The notes under the pieces: generated by a model
Told to the model about the DNA's origin: nothing
The model's input: the letters and a program-made list of their open reading frames with translations, nothing else
Databases searched by the model: none
Source: Orrella dioscoreae
GTDB taxonomy: Bacteria; Pseudomonadota; Gammaproteobacteria; Burkholderiales; Burkholderiaceae_B
DNA: 64,000 bases
Direction: 5' to 3'
Assembly (NCBI RefSeq): GCF_900089455.2
Contig: NZ_LT907988.1
Span: forward strand, 434,001-498,000
Position numbers and translations under genes: made by a program
Shown here: positions 25,577 to 33,755 of the stretch, piece by piece
Position numbering within the stretch: position 1 is the first letter of the stretch
Layout of the letters: each line of letters starts with the position of its first letter

Positions 25577-26089
25577 ATGGCTTTGCTTCCCATCCTTCAC
25601 TATCCCGATCCGCGCCTGCACAAGAAGGCCAAGCCGGTGCAAGTGGTGGACGACCGCATTCGCCAACTGGTGCGCGACATGGCCGAGACCATGTACGACG
25701 CGCCCGGCATCGGCCTGGCCGCCACCCAGGTGGACGTGCACGAACGCGTGGTGGTCATCGATCTGTCCGAGGACCGCAGCGGCCTGATCGTGCTGATCAA
25801 TCCCGAGATCCTGGGCAGCAGCGAAGAACGCAAGACCTACGAGGAAGGCTGTCTGTCGGTGCCCGGCGTCTACGACGAAGTCGAGCGTCCCTCCGCCGTG
25901 CGCGTGCGTGCACTGAACGAGCGTGGCGAGCCTTATGAATTCGACGCCGATGGCCTGCTGGCCGTCTGCGTGCAGCACGAAATCGATCACCTCGACGGCA
26001 AGGTCTTCGTGCAATACCTCTCGCAGCTCAAGCAGACGCGCATCAAGACCCGCGCGCGCAAGTCCGAGCGCGAATCCGCCCGCGCCTGA
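25577..26089 (+). CDS. def: Peptide deformylase
   Basis: A 170-residue metallo-deformylase that removes the N-formyl group from nascent proteins. The three family motifs are intact: GIGLAATQV near residue 43, EEGCLSVPG near 91 (Cys metal ligand) and [12 protein letters not shown] near 133 (two His ligands and the catalytic Glu). The start is the ATG at 25577 that gives [14 protein letters not shown]; a longer frame from 25541 adds residues not seen in the family. fmt, which makes the opposite modification on initiator tRNA, follows after about 100 bases, so they are likely co-transcribed. dprA is divergent. Confidence 0.95.
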   Translation: MALLPILHYPDPRLHKKAKPVQVVDDRIRQLVRDMAETMYDAPGIGLAATQVDVHERVVVIDLSEDRSGLIVLINPEILGSSEERKTYEEGCLSVPGVYDEVERPSAVRVRALNERGEPYEFDADGLLAVCVQHEIDHLDGKVFVQYLSQLKQTRIKTRARKSERESARA

Positions 26090-26191
26090 TTCCTCCTGCC
26101 TGCAGGCCCGCCGCCAGCCGGCGGGTATGCTGTCATTGCGCTTCGCGCATCCCCTTGCGGCTCGCGCCGTCTTCTTCCTGGCTTTTCCTCC

Positions 26192-27133
26192 ATGCGCCTC
26201 GTCTTTGCCGGTACGCCTGAATTCGCCCGCGTGGCGCTCGATGCGCTGCGCGCCGCGGGCCACGAGATCGTGCTCGTCCTGACCCAACCCGACCGGCCTG
26301 CGGGCCGGGGGTTGAAGCTCACGCCCAGCCCGGTCAAGCAGGCCGCCGTGGCGGCTGGCATTCCGGTGCTGCAGCCGCGCAGCCTGCGCCTGGATGGCAA
26401 GTATCCGGACGAGGCCGCGCAGGCCCAGGCCGCCTTGCACGACGCCGCGCCCGAGGCAATGGTGGTGGCGGCTTACGGCCTCATCCTGCCGCAATGGACG
26501 CTGGACCTGCCGCGGCGCGGCTGCCTGAACATCCATGCAAGCCTCCTGCCCCGCTGGCGGGGCGCCGCGCCCATCCAGCGCGCCATCGAGGCAGGCGACG
26601 CGCAGACCGGCGTGACCATCATGCAGATGGATGCGGGCCTGGACACTGGTGACATGCTGCTCGAGCGCGCCGTGAACATCGGCGCCGACCAGACCGCGGC
26701 CGCCTTGCACGATGCGCTTGCGCAGGTGGGCGGCGAGGCCATCGTCGAGGCGCTGCTCGGCCTGTCGGAAAACCGCCTGCACGCCCGGCCCCAGCCCGAG
26801 GCGGGCGTGACCTATGCGGCCAAGCTGGAGAAGGCCGAGGCGGCGCTGGACCTCACGCAGTCCGCCGAGCTGCTGGCGCGCCGGGTGCGCGCCTTCAACC
26901 CGGTGCCGGGCGCCAGCGTGCGCCTGCCGGGCCTGGACGAGCCCGTGAAGGTGTGGCGCGCGCAAGTGGCCTCGATGACCGCCGACGCCGCGCCGGGCAG
27001 CGTCATCCGCGCGGATGCCCAGGGCATCGACATCGCCACGGGGGCGGGCGTGCTGCGCCTGCTGGAACTGCAGAAGGCCGGCGGCAAGCGCCAGCCGGTG
27101 GACGTGTTCGTGCGGGGTTGGCAGGGCAATTGA
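26192..27133 (+). CDS. fmt: Methionyl-tRNA formyltransferase
   Basis: A 313-residue Fmt that formylates initiator Met-tRNA with 10-formyl-tetrahydrofolate. The N-terminal formyltransferase fold begins [38 protein letters not shown] contains the tRNA-binding loop, and the active-site segment [20 protein letters not shown] is near residue 109. The C-terminal domain (from about residue 205) ends in the [17 protein letters not shown] motif. The length is normal for the family. In many proteobacteria rsmB follows directly; here about 8.9 kb of other genes lie between, and the next gene converges on fmt with 16 bases between the stops. Confidence 0.95.
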   Translation: MRLVFAGTPEFARVALDALRAAGHEIVLVLTQPDRPAGRGLKLTPSPVKQAAVAAGIPVLQPRSLRLDGKYPDEAAQAQAALHDAAPEAMVVAAYGLILPQWTLDLPRRGCLNIHASLLPRWRGAAPIQRAIEAGDAQTGVTIMQMDAGLDTGDMLLERAVNIGADQTAAALHDALAQVGGEAIVEALLGLSENRLHARPQPEAGVTYAAKLEKAEAALDLTQSAELLARRVRAFNPVPGASVRLPGLDEPVKVWRAQVASMTADAAPGSVIRADAQGIDIATGAGVLRLLELQKAGGKRQPVDVFVRGWQGN

Positions 27134-27149
27134 GCCCCAAGGGCCTGGC

Positions 27150-27803
27150 TCAATCCGCCAGGATGAGCCGGGCCAGGTCCGCCGGCGTCTCGAACAGCAG
27201 GTCCGGCTGGCGTGCGCGCAGCACGTCGGGCAGGTTGTAGCCCCAGGTCACGGCGCCCGCCGCCACCCGCGCCTCGCGGGCGGCATCGATGTCCCGCAGT
27301 TCATCGCCCACCAGCAGCGCCTGTGCCGCGGGCACGCCTTGCCGGCGCAGCAGGCGGCGCATCTTGCCGGCCTTGCCGAACACGTCGCTGCCGCAGGCAT
27401 CCTCGCTGAAGCAGGCCCACATGCGCGGCCCCAGGACCTCGCGCACGTTCTCGCTGCTGTTGGAACTGAGCAGCGCCAGGCGCACCCCGGCCGCGTGCAG
27501 CGTGGCCAGCGCGTCCTCGATGCCGGGAAAGAGCGCGAGGCCCGGGCGCGACGCCGCCATCCTGCGGCGCAGGAAGGCAACCACCGCCGGCACTTTCCAC
27601 AGCGGCAGCCCCAGCTTGCGGAACACCTCCCGCGCGTCGTGCAGGCGCAGCGCGGCGCGCTCCTCGCGGTCGGGCGTGCGCAGTCCGTAACGCGCGCAGA
27701 CCTCCTCGATCATGCCGTCGAACCAGTCCATGGTGTCGGCCAGCGTGCCGTCGAAGTCGAAGGCCACTAGCGCATAGCGCGGCGTGCCGGCGGGAAGCGT
27801 CAT
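27150..27803 (-). CDS. HAD-family hydrolase (phosphoglycolate phosphatase-like)
   Basis: A 217-residue HAD phosphatase. Motif I FDFDGTLADT is near residue 12, motif II LLSSNSSENV near 105, the motif III Lys lies in VFGKAGKMRRLL, and motif IV GDELRDIDAAREA near 162. The helical cap inserts after motif I, so it belongs to subfamily IA with Gph and beta-phosphoglucomutase. The substrate is unknown. The ATG at 27803 lies two bases after the stop of the LOG-family gene, so the two are coupled; an upstream ATG at 27830 lies inside the LOG gene and is less likely. Confidence 0.88.
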   Translation of the reverse strand: MTLPAGTPRYALVAFDFDGTLADTMDWFDGMIEEVCARYGLRTPDREERAALRLHDAREVFRKLGLPLWKVPAVVAFLRRRMAASRPGLALFPGIEDALATLHAAGVRLALLSSNSSENVREVLGPRMWACFSEDACGSDVFGKAGKMRRLLRRQGVPAAQALLVGDELRDIDAAREARVAAGAVTWGYNLPDVLRARQPDLLFETPADLARLILAD

Positions 27804-27805
27804 GC

Positions 27806-28393
27806 TCAGGTTTCGCCGCGGCCGATCCACTTCGTGACCACGGGGGCCTCGTAGGTCTCCAGGCGGTCCAGCAGCGTGCCCGGCTCGTTCGCCACGATCA
27901 GCATGTCGCGGTGGGGCTGCTTCACGAACTGCTCCGCCACCATGTGGTCGAGGAAGGCCGACAGCAGGTCGTAGTAGCCGCCGGCGTTGTACAGCGCGCA
28001 GGGCTTGTCGTGATGACCGAGCTGCGCCCAGGTCCAGATCTCGAAGAGTTCTTCCATGGTGCCCGCGCCACCGGGCAGGGCGACGAAGCCGTCCGAGAGG
28101 TCGGCCATCATGCGCTTGCGTTCGTGCATGGACTGGGTCACGTGGAATTCCGACAGGCCGTTGTGCGCCAGTTCCTTCTTGACCAGCGATTCGGGAATGA
28201 TCCCGGTGACGTGACCGCCTTCGGCCAGCACGGCGTCGGCCACCGCGCCCATGATGCCCACGCTGGCGCCACCATAGACCAGGGCGATGCCGCGGCGGGC
28301 CATTTCACGGCCGAGTTCGCGCGCCGCCTCGAGGTAGACGGGCTGGCGGCCCGGATTGGAGCCGCAATAGATGCAGAGAGACTTACGTTTCAT
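27806..28393 (-). CDS. LOG family protein (cytokinin riboside 5'-monophosphate phosphoribohydrolase type)
   Basis: A 195-residue TIGR00730 / LOG-type Rossmann protein. It opens RKSLCIYCGSNPGRQPVYLEAA, has LVYGGASVGIMGAVADAVL for nucleotide binding, and the catalytic PGGAGTMEELFE motif near residue 106. Members cleave the N-glycosidic bond of nucleoside monophosphates; the physiological bacterial substrate is often unclear. The ATG at 28393 is chosen because it starts exactly at the conserved MKRKSLCIYCGS; the longer ORF runs through a non-coding region with a palindrome. It is coupled to the HAD phosphatase downstream, so both may act in nucleotide salvage or clean-up (inferred). Confidence 0.9.
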   Translation of the reverse strand: MKRKSLCIYCGSNPGRQPVYLEAARELGREMARRGIALVYGGASVGIMGAVADAVLAEGGHVTGIIPESLVKKELAHNGLSEFHVTQSMHERKRMMADLSDGFVALPGGAGTMEELFEIWTWAQLGHHDKPCALYNAGGYYDLLSAFLDHMVAEQFVKQPHRDMLIVANEPGTLLDRLETYEAPVVTKWIGRGET

Positions 28394-28503
28394 ACCTGAT
28401 GTGTCTTGTGAGGAAATGATTCGTTCCCGGCGCGGTGCCCAGGGAAAAGGGCAACTATAAGCAATCGCCCAGCGCGGCGCAGGCGGCGTGGGGTGGGGCG
28501 CCT

Positions 28504-28532
28504 TTTTGCCTTGGGGCGGCCCCAAGGCAAAA
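28504..28532. repeat. Perfect 13-bp palindrome in a divergent gap
   Basis: TTTTGCCTTGGGG and CCCCAAGGCAAAA flank a CGG centre. T residues precede and A residues follow on both strands, the opposite of an intrinsic terminator, so it is more likely an operator or an extragenic palindrome. It lies between the LOG gene (minus) and the ferritin-like gene (plus). Confidence 0.55.
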
Positions 28533-28666
28533 GCGACACCTTCCGTCACAAGCCCTATCCATCGAGACACAAGCCCGGCGAGGGCCGTCGATACACTGGA
28601 CCCAGCTGATTCCGACACGGCGCGGACCCGCCCAGCGGGCCGCGCCTCTCATGGGAGACCACCACT

Positions 28667-29224
28667 ATGAAATCGCATCTCGCCGAAAAAGTGCCCCACA
28701 CCGGTTTTCACCTGGACGTGGAAGCCATCCGCAAGAAGGCCCGCAAGGATATCGAGTCGGGCGCCGTCACGGAAGGCTACCGCGCCGACCGCGAAACCAT
28801 CATCGACATGCTCAATGGCGCCCTGGCCACCGAACTGGTCTGTACGCTGCGCTACAAGCGCCACTACTTCATGGCTACGGGCCTGAATGCCGAGCCGGTC
28901 GCCGCCGAGTTCGCCGAGCACGCCGCCCAGGAGCAGGAGCATGCCGACCAGCTCGCCGAGCGGATCGTGCAATTGGGCGGCGAGCCGAACTTTTCGCCCG
29001 ACGGCCTCTCCAAGCGTAGCCACGCGGAATATGCGACGGGCGACACGCTGCAGGACATGATCAAGGAAGATCTGATCGCCGAGCGCATCGCCATCGACAG
29101 TTACCGCCAGATGGTGGACTATATTGGCGATACGGATCCGACCACCCGGCGTATGCTGGAGCAGATCCTTGCCGTCGAGGAAGAGCACGCCGACGACCTG
29201 TCGGACTTCCTGACGCGCAATTGA
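28667..29224 (+). CDS. Ferritin-like / bacterioferritin-type protein
   Basis: A 185-residue four-helix ferritin-like protein. The carboxylate-rich helices that would hold a di-iron site are visible: ALATELVCTLRYKRHYF near residue 50, EHAAQEQEHADQLAERI near 85, EDLIAERIAIDSYRQMVDYI near 128 and EQILAVEEEHADDLSDFL at the C-terminus. The pattern of E and ExxH repeats is that of bacterioferritin relatives, but the N-terminal 40 residues and overall length differ from classical Bfr (about 158 residues). A role in iron storage or protection from oxidative stress is expected. It is monocistronic: a strong terminator follows at 29330. Confidence 0.85.
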   Translation: MKSHLAEKVPHTGFHLDVEAIRKKARKDIESGAVTEGYRADRETIIDMLNGALATELVCTLRYKRHYFMATGLNAEPVAAEFAEHAAQEQEHADQLAERIVQLGGEPNFSPDGLSKRSHAEYATGDTLQDMIKEDLIAERIAIDSYRQMVDYIGDTDPTTRRMLEQILAVEEEHADDLSDFLTRN

Positions 29225-29329
29225 ACCCGGAAGGTGGCGTGAGAGCCCGCGCATTGCGCGGGGCCGCTTTCCAACGCGGGCAGTAGGGGCCCAAGCGCCC
29301 ATCGGCCGCGCCCGCCGGCCTTGCCAGTC

Positions 29330-29365
29330 GGGGCGTCCCGCTATCAGCGGGACGCCCCGGTTTTT
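29330..29365 (+). terminator. Intrinsic terminator of the ferritin-like gene
   Basis: GGGGCGTCCCGC and GCGGGACGCCCC form a 12-bp stem around TATCA, followed by GG and five T residues. It lies before the phospholipase start and helps to show that an ORF beginning at 29321 is too long. Confidence 0.92.
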
Positions 29366-29407
29366 GCTTGTGGCCCACCGCCTGTCCACCATGCTGCCTC
29401 GTTCGCC

Positions 29408-30997
29408 ATGCCGCCTGCCGTACCGCCTTCGCGCCCTTCGACCGTTCACGTCCGCCGCTGGGCCGCAGGCCTGTTACTGGCGTGCCTGCTGCCCTGGGCA
29501 GGAGGGTGCAGCTTGCCGCCGCTGAAACCCCGTCCCGCCTCCCAGGCGCTGGCGGTGGAGGCCTCCCGCGACACTCCCTTGGGCCAGGGCGCGATGACCT
29601 ACAAGGGCGACCGCGAGGGCAAGAGCGGCATCCACGCCCTGGACGACGCCCACGACGCCTTCGCCGCGCGCATCCTGCTGGCGCGCGCGGCCACGCACAC
29701 GCTGGACGTCCAGTACTACATCTGGCGCGACGACATGACCGGCACATTGCTGCTGGAAGCCCTGCACGAGGCCGCCGACCGCGGCGTGCGGGTGCGCCTG
29801 CTGCTGGACGACAACGGCACCAATGGCCTGGACCGTGTGCTGGCTGCCCTGCATGCCCACCCGAACATCGAGGTGCGGCTCTTCAATCCCTTCGTTCTGC
29901 GTTGGCCCAAGATGCTGGGCTTCGTGACCGACTTCAGCCGCCTGAACCGGCGCATGCACAACAAGTCCTTCACCGCCGACAACCAGGCCACCATCATCGG
30001 CGGCCGCAACGTGGGCGACGAGTATTTCGGCGCGGGCGAGGACGTGCTGTTCGCCGACCTGGACGTGCTGGCCATCGGCCCGGTGGTGCGCGAGGTCTCG
30101 GAAGACTTCGACCGCTATTGGGCCAGTGAATCCGCCTATCCCGTGGATCAGCTGATCAAGGCTGCGCCGGAAAGCGACCTGCAGGACCTGGCCGCGCGCG
30201 CGTCGGTGCTGGAGCGCGACCCGGCCGCCGCGGCCTACATGAAGGCGCTGGAGGAACTGCCCTTCATCCAGCAACTGGTGCAAGGCGAGCTGGCGGTGCA
30301 GTGGGCCGTCACGCACATGGTCAGCGACGATCCGGACAAGGTGCTGGGCGTCAAGGGCGAGGACGGCAACCTGCCGGAACAGCTGCGCCGTGCCATCGGC
30401 GATCCCGAGCAGGGGTTCGACCTCGTGTCGCCGTACTTCGTGCCGACGAAATCCGGCGTGGCGGCCTTCGCGGCGCTGGTGGAACAGGGCGTGCGCATAC
30501 GCGTGCTGACCAACGCGCTGGAAGCGACCGACGTGCCGGTGGTGCACTCGGGCTACGCCAAGCGCCGCAAGGCGCTGTTGCGCGCCGGGGTCGAGCTGTA
30601 TGAAATGCGCGCCTCGGATGAGGGCGAGGCGGTGGAGATCCGCGGCAAGGGACGTTTCGGCAGTTCGGGCTCCAGCCTGCATGCCAAGACCTTCGCGGTC
30701 GATGGCAAGCGGCTTTTCGTCGGGTCGTTCAACTTCGACCCGCGTTCGTTCAACCTGAATACCGAGCTGGGCTTCCTGATCGACAGCCCGGAGATGGCAC
30801 GGGCGGTGTCGGGCGTGTTCGACACGGATATCCCGCAGGCGGCCTATTCCTTGCGGCTGGAAGACGACGACACGCTGGTCTGGCTGGAGCAGCGCGACGG
30901 CCAGACGTTGCGGCACACGACCGAGCCGGGCACCACGGCGCTGAAACGCCTGGGCGTGGACATCCTGTCGCTGCTGCCGCTGGAGCCGATGCTCTAG
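29408..30997 (+). CDS. Phospholipase D-family lipoprotein (cardiolipin synthase-like)
   Basis: A 529-residue PLD-superfamily protein. The N-terminus is a lipoprotein signal (RRWAAGLLLACLLPWAGGC), so it is probably anchored in a membrane facing the periplasm. Two HKD motifs are seen: HNKSFTADNQATIIGGRNVG near residue 183 and HAKTFAVDGKRLFVGSFNFD near 424, each followed by the usual Gly-rich and Asn residues. Members transfer or hydrolyse phosphatidyl groups. The ATG at 29408 is chosen because the upstream terminator occupies the N-terminal part of the longer frame. No obvious ribosome binding site is present, so the start is less certain than the rest. Confidence 0.85.
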   Translation: MPPAVPPSRPSTVHVRRWAAGLLLACLLPWAGGCSLPPLKPRPASQALAVEASRDTPLGQGAMTYKGDREGKSGIHALDDAHDAFAARILLARAATHTLDVQYYIWRDDMTGTLLLEALHEAADRGVRVRLLLDDNGTNGLDRVLAALHAHPNIEVRLFNPFVLRWPKMLGFVTDFSRLNRRMHNKSFTADNQATIIGGRNVGDEYFGAGEDVLFADLDVLAIGPVVREVSEDFDRYWASESAYPVDQLIKAAPESDLQDLAARASVLERDPAAAAYMKALEELPFIQQLVQGELAVQWAVTHMVSDDPDKVLGVKGEDGNLPEQLRRAIGDPEQGFDLVSPYFVPTKSGVAAFAALVEQGVRIRVLTNALEATDVPVVHSGYAKRRKALLRAGVELYEMRASDEGEAVEIRGKGRFGSSGSSLHAKTFAVDGKRLFVGSFNFDPRSFNLNTELGFLIDSPEMARAVSGVFDTDIPQAAYSLRLEDDDTLVWLEQRDGQTLRHTTEPGTTALKRLGVDILSLLPLEPML

Positions 30998-31000
30998 GGC

Positions 31001-31486
31001 CTAGCAGAATGCGTCGTAGGGCGCCTGTGTCAACGCCACGGGAATGTCCGCGGCGGACACGTCCGAGACCAGCGTGAAATCCTGGAATTCGAAGCCCGGA
31101 CCCACGGAGCAGCCCGCCAGCGCGTAGGCGCCGGTGGGGCGGGCGGCCTGCCAGGCGCCGGCAGGCACCACGCGCACCGGCGCCGTGTCGGCATCTGCGC
31201 GGCCCACGCGCCAGGTCTCGATGTGCGAGGCGCCAGGCAGCAGCACCAACAGTTCGATGGGCTCGCCCTCGTAGTGGTGCCAGGCCTCGTCGGCCGCCAC
31301 GCGGTGCCAGCGGCTGACGGCGCCGCGCGGCAGCAGGAAATAGATCGAGGTCAGCGCGCAGCGGGACGCGCCGTCGGGCTCGCGCCGCACGCCCAGCGCC
31401 GAGCGGAAGACCTCGCGGTACAGCCCGCCCTCGGGATGCGGCTGCAGTTGCAGCAGGCGCACCAGTTCCTCTGCGCGCGCGTCCAT
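31001..31486 (-). CDS. DUF985 cupin-like protein
   Basis: A 161-residue single-domain cupin of the DUF985 (Cupin_5) family. Family features are RLLQLQPHPEGGLYREVFRS, TSIYFLLPRGAVSRWHRV, DEAWHHYEGEPIELL and the C-terminal CSVGPGFEFQDFTL. The function of the family is unsettled (sugar-epimerase-like fold). The start at 31486 is two bases past the rimO stop, so it is the second gene of the rimO operon. The much longer open frame upstream overlaps rimO and is a shadow. It converges on the PLD lipoprotein gene with three bases between the stops. Confidence 0.88.
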   Translation of the reverse strand: MDARAEELVRLLQLQPHPEGGLYREVFRSALGVRREPDGASRCALTSIYFLLPRGAVSRWHRVAADEAWHHYEGEPIELLVLLPGASHIETWRVGRADADTAPVRVVPAGAWQAARPTGAYALAGCSVGPGFEFQDFTLVSDVSAADIPVALTQAPYDAFC

Positions 31487-31488
31487 CG

Positions 31489-32805
31489 TCAAACCGTGTC
31501 GCCCCAGAGGTCGTACTCGTCGGCCTCGGTCACGCGCACCCGCACGATGTCGCCAGGCGACAGTTCGCGGTCGCTGGCCACGTAGACACAGCCGTCGATC
31601 TCGGGCGCGTCGGCGCTGGAGCGGCCTACCGCGCCGTCCTCGTCCACCTTGTCGATCAGCACGTCGATCTCGGTGTCGACCTTGCGTTGCAGGCGGGCGG
31701 CCGAGATGCCCTGCTGATGCGCCATGAAGCGCTCCCAGCGTTCCTGCTTCACTTCCTCGGGCACGGCGCCGGCCAGCGCATTGGCCGGCGCGCCGTCCAC
31801 GGCCGAATACTGGAAACAGCCCACGCGGTCGAGCTGGGCTTCGGTCAGCCAGTCCAGCAGGTACTGGAAGTCGGCCTCGGTCTCGCCGGGGAAGCCGACG
31901 ATGAAGGTCGAGCGCAGGGTCAAGTCCGGACAGGTCTCGCGCCAGCGGTGGATGCGGGCCAGCGTGCGGTCCTCGAAGGCGGGGCGCTTCATGGCCTTCA
32001 GCACCGCGGGGCTGGCGTGCTGGAAGGGGATGTCCAGGTAGGGCAGGATCTTGCCCTCGGCCATCAACGGGATGGCCTCGTCCACGTGCGGATAGGGATA
32101 GACGTAGTGCAGGCGCACCCAGATGCCCAGTTCGGACAGCGCCTCGCACAGTTCGGTCATGCGCGTGCGCACCGGACGGCCGTTCCAGAAGCCCGTGCGG
32201 AATTTCACGTCCACGCCGTAGGCGCTGGTGTCCTGCGAGATCACCAGCAGTTCCTTCACGCCGGCGTCGGCCAGGCGCCTGGCCTCGTCCAGGACATCGC
32301 CGATGGGACGGCTGACCAGGTCGCCGCGCATGGACGGGATGATGCAGAAGCTGCAGCGGTGGTTGCAGCCTTCGGAAATCTTCAGGTAGGCGTAATGGCG
32401 CGGCGTCAGCTTGATGCCTTGCGGCGGCACCAGGTCCACATAGGGGTTGTGGATGACGGGCGCGGGCGCCGCGTCGTGCACCGCGCGCACCACCTGCTCG
32501 TACTGTTGCGGGCCGGTCACGGCCAGCACGCTGGGGTGCACCGAGCGGATGGCCGATTCCTCGACGCCCATGCAGCCCGTGACGATCACGCGGCCGTTCT
32601 CGGCGATGGCCTCGCCGATGGCGTCCAGCGACTCGGCCTTGGCGCTGTCGATGAAGCCACAGGTGTTGACGACGACGACATCGGCGTTGTCGTAGGAGGA
32701 GACGACCTCGTAGCCTTCGGTGCGCAGTTGGGTGAGGATGCGCTCGGAGTCGACGAGGGCTTTCGGACAGCCCAGGCTGACGAAACCGACTTTGGGGGTA
32801 GACAT
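31489..32805 (-). CDS. rimO: Ribosomal protein S12 methylthiotransferase RimO
   Basis: A 438-residue radical-SAM methylthiotransferase that modifies Asp88 (E. coli numbering) of ribosomal protein S12. The UPF0004 domain at the N-terminus carries three Cys for the auxiliary cluster ([29 protein letters not shown]). The radical-SAM motif CNHRCSFC is near residue 147. The C-terminal TRAM domain includes [16 protein letters not shown]. The length is normal. It is followed without a gap by the DUF985 gene. A 240-base non-coding stretch upstream should hold its promoter. Confidence 0.95.
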   Translation of the reverse strand: MSTPKVGFVSLGCPKALVDSERILTQLRTEGYEVVSSYDNADVVVVNTCGFIDSAKAESLDAIGEAIAENGRVIVTGCMGVEESAIRSVHPSVLAVTGPQQYEQVVRAVHDAAPAPVIHNPYVDLVPPQGIKLTPRHYAYLKISEGCNHRCSFCIIPSMRGDLVSRPIGDVLDEARRLADAGVKELLVISQDTSAYGVDVKFRTGFWNGRPVRTRMTELCEALSELGIWVRLHYVYPYPHVDEAIPLMAEGKILPYLDIPFQHASPAVLKAMKRPAFEDRTLARIHRWRETCPDLTLRSTFIVGFPGETEADFQYLLDWLTEAQLDRVGCFQYSAVDGAPANALAGAVPEEVKQERWERFMAHQQGISAARLQRKVDTEIDVLIDKVDEDGAVGRSSADAPEIDGCVYVASDRELSPGDIVRVRVTEADEYDLWGDTV

Positions 32806-33015
32806 GGGGAAACCTTGGCGGGGCGAGGCCCGGCGATCGAGAAGGGCGAAATTTTACCGCTCCTTGGTCCCCTGGCCTCATCAGCGACCCCAATTTCGTC
32901 TCTCATCGGATCGGATTGTGGTGTGCGGGGCACAGCGATCGGGGAAATGTGGGGAGGTGCCGGCAGGAAAGCGTCGGGCCACCTGCAGGGATGGAGGCGG
33001 CCCGATAGGGGAAGC

Positions 33016-33032
33016 GCCGGGCTGGGCCCGGC
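33016..33032 (-). terminator. Candidate terminator hairpin after the SYLF lipoprotein gene
   Basis: GCCGGGC and GCCCGGC form a 7-bp stem with a three-base loop just after the stop at 33046 on the minus strand. The T-tract is poor, so this is a weak call. Confidence 0.35.
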
Positions 33033-33045
33033 ATGCCGTAACGAC

Positions 33046-33642
33046 TTACAGATTCGGTTCCGGCGTGATCTTCGAACCCTGGATCGACACGCCACCGGCC
33101 AGGCCGGCGTTGTTCAGCACGAAGCCGACCACAGGCTGGCGCGCCGTGTTCGAATCGATGTGGCCGTTGGCGCCGATCTTGGCGACCACGACGTTGGCGT
33201 CGGCACCGATGGTCCAGCCCTTGCTGTTGCGGAATTTCTGCAGGGCTTCATCGGTCATGAACAGCAGGATGGTGGCTTGCGACTGGGCGCCGGCCTGGAA
33301 GCCCAGCGAACCCGAGGCGACGCTGTAGTACGAGTCGTTCCTGCCGCCGACGCGCAGCACGCCGTTGCCGTATTCGCCGCCCACGATGAAGCTAGCGCCC
33401 AGCACTTGCGGGAAGATCAGCACGCCCTTGGCGTCGCGCACCAGTTGCTTGGATTCCGGCGCGGCGGTGTACAGGCGCGAGAGCGCGCCGTCGGCGGCCG
33501 AGTTGATTTCCGCGCGTTGCTCGGTGGGCGTCGAGCGGGCTTCGTGGTTGTTGACCGTGCAACCGGCCATGGCCAGACCGGCCAGGGCGAGGGTGGCGGC
33601 AGCCGCGGTGCGGCGGTTCAGGATGTGGGTGATTTTCGTCAT
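33046..33642 (-). CDS. SYLF-domain (YSC84-type) lipoprotein
   Basis: A 198-residue lipoprotein of the BPSL1445/YSC84-like SYLF family. The lipobox LAMAGC places the lipidated Cys at residue 28. The mature protein has the family pattern LYTAAPESKQLVRDAKGVLIFP, GGEYGNGVLRVGG, YYSVASGSLGFQAGAQSQ and GWTIGADANVVVAKIG. The family binds lipids, and betaproteobacterial members are abundant surface or envelope lipoproteins. It appears monocistronic, between rimO and the AsmA gene. The N-terminal start at 33642 gives the canonical basic n-region. Confidence 0.92.
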   Translation of the reverse strand: MTKITHILNRRTAAAATLALAGLAMAGCTVNNHEARSTPTEQRAEINSAADGALSRLYTAAPESKQLVRDAKGVLIFPQVLGASFIVGGEYGNGVLRVGGRNDSYYSVASGSLGFQAGAQSQATILLFMTDEALQKFRNSKGWTIGADANVVVAKIGANGHIDSNTARQPVVGFVLNNAGLAGGVSIQGSKITPEPNL

Positions 33643-33755
33643 GTTGGCTCTCCGTGAAATGTGGTGTCCCGGTGACTACTATCCGCCTTAAAACTGTCAG
33701 CGAAGTGAGCAAAGCCTGACAGTGCGCCAGCAATTGCAACAGTTCTCGAGGCGCT

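Noticed and set aside
28504-28532. The palindrome considered as an intrinsic terminator of the LOG gene or the ferritin-like gene.
   Set aside because: It lies upstream of both genes and the T/A runs are on the wrong sides of the stem.
29321-29407. An N-terminal extension of the phospholipase D gene.
   Set aside because: It overlaps a strong intrinsic terminator (29330-29365); the lipoprotein signal fits the ATG at 29408.
31687-33657. A 656-codon plus-strand frame opposite rimO and the SYLF lipoprotein.
   Set aside because: It spans two well-defined minus-strand genes and their non-coding gap, and has shadow-type composition.
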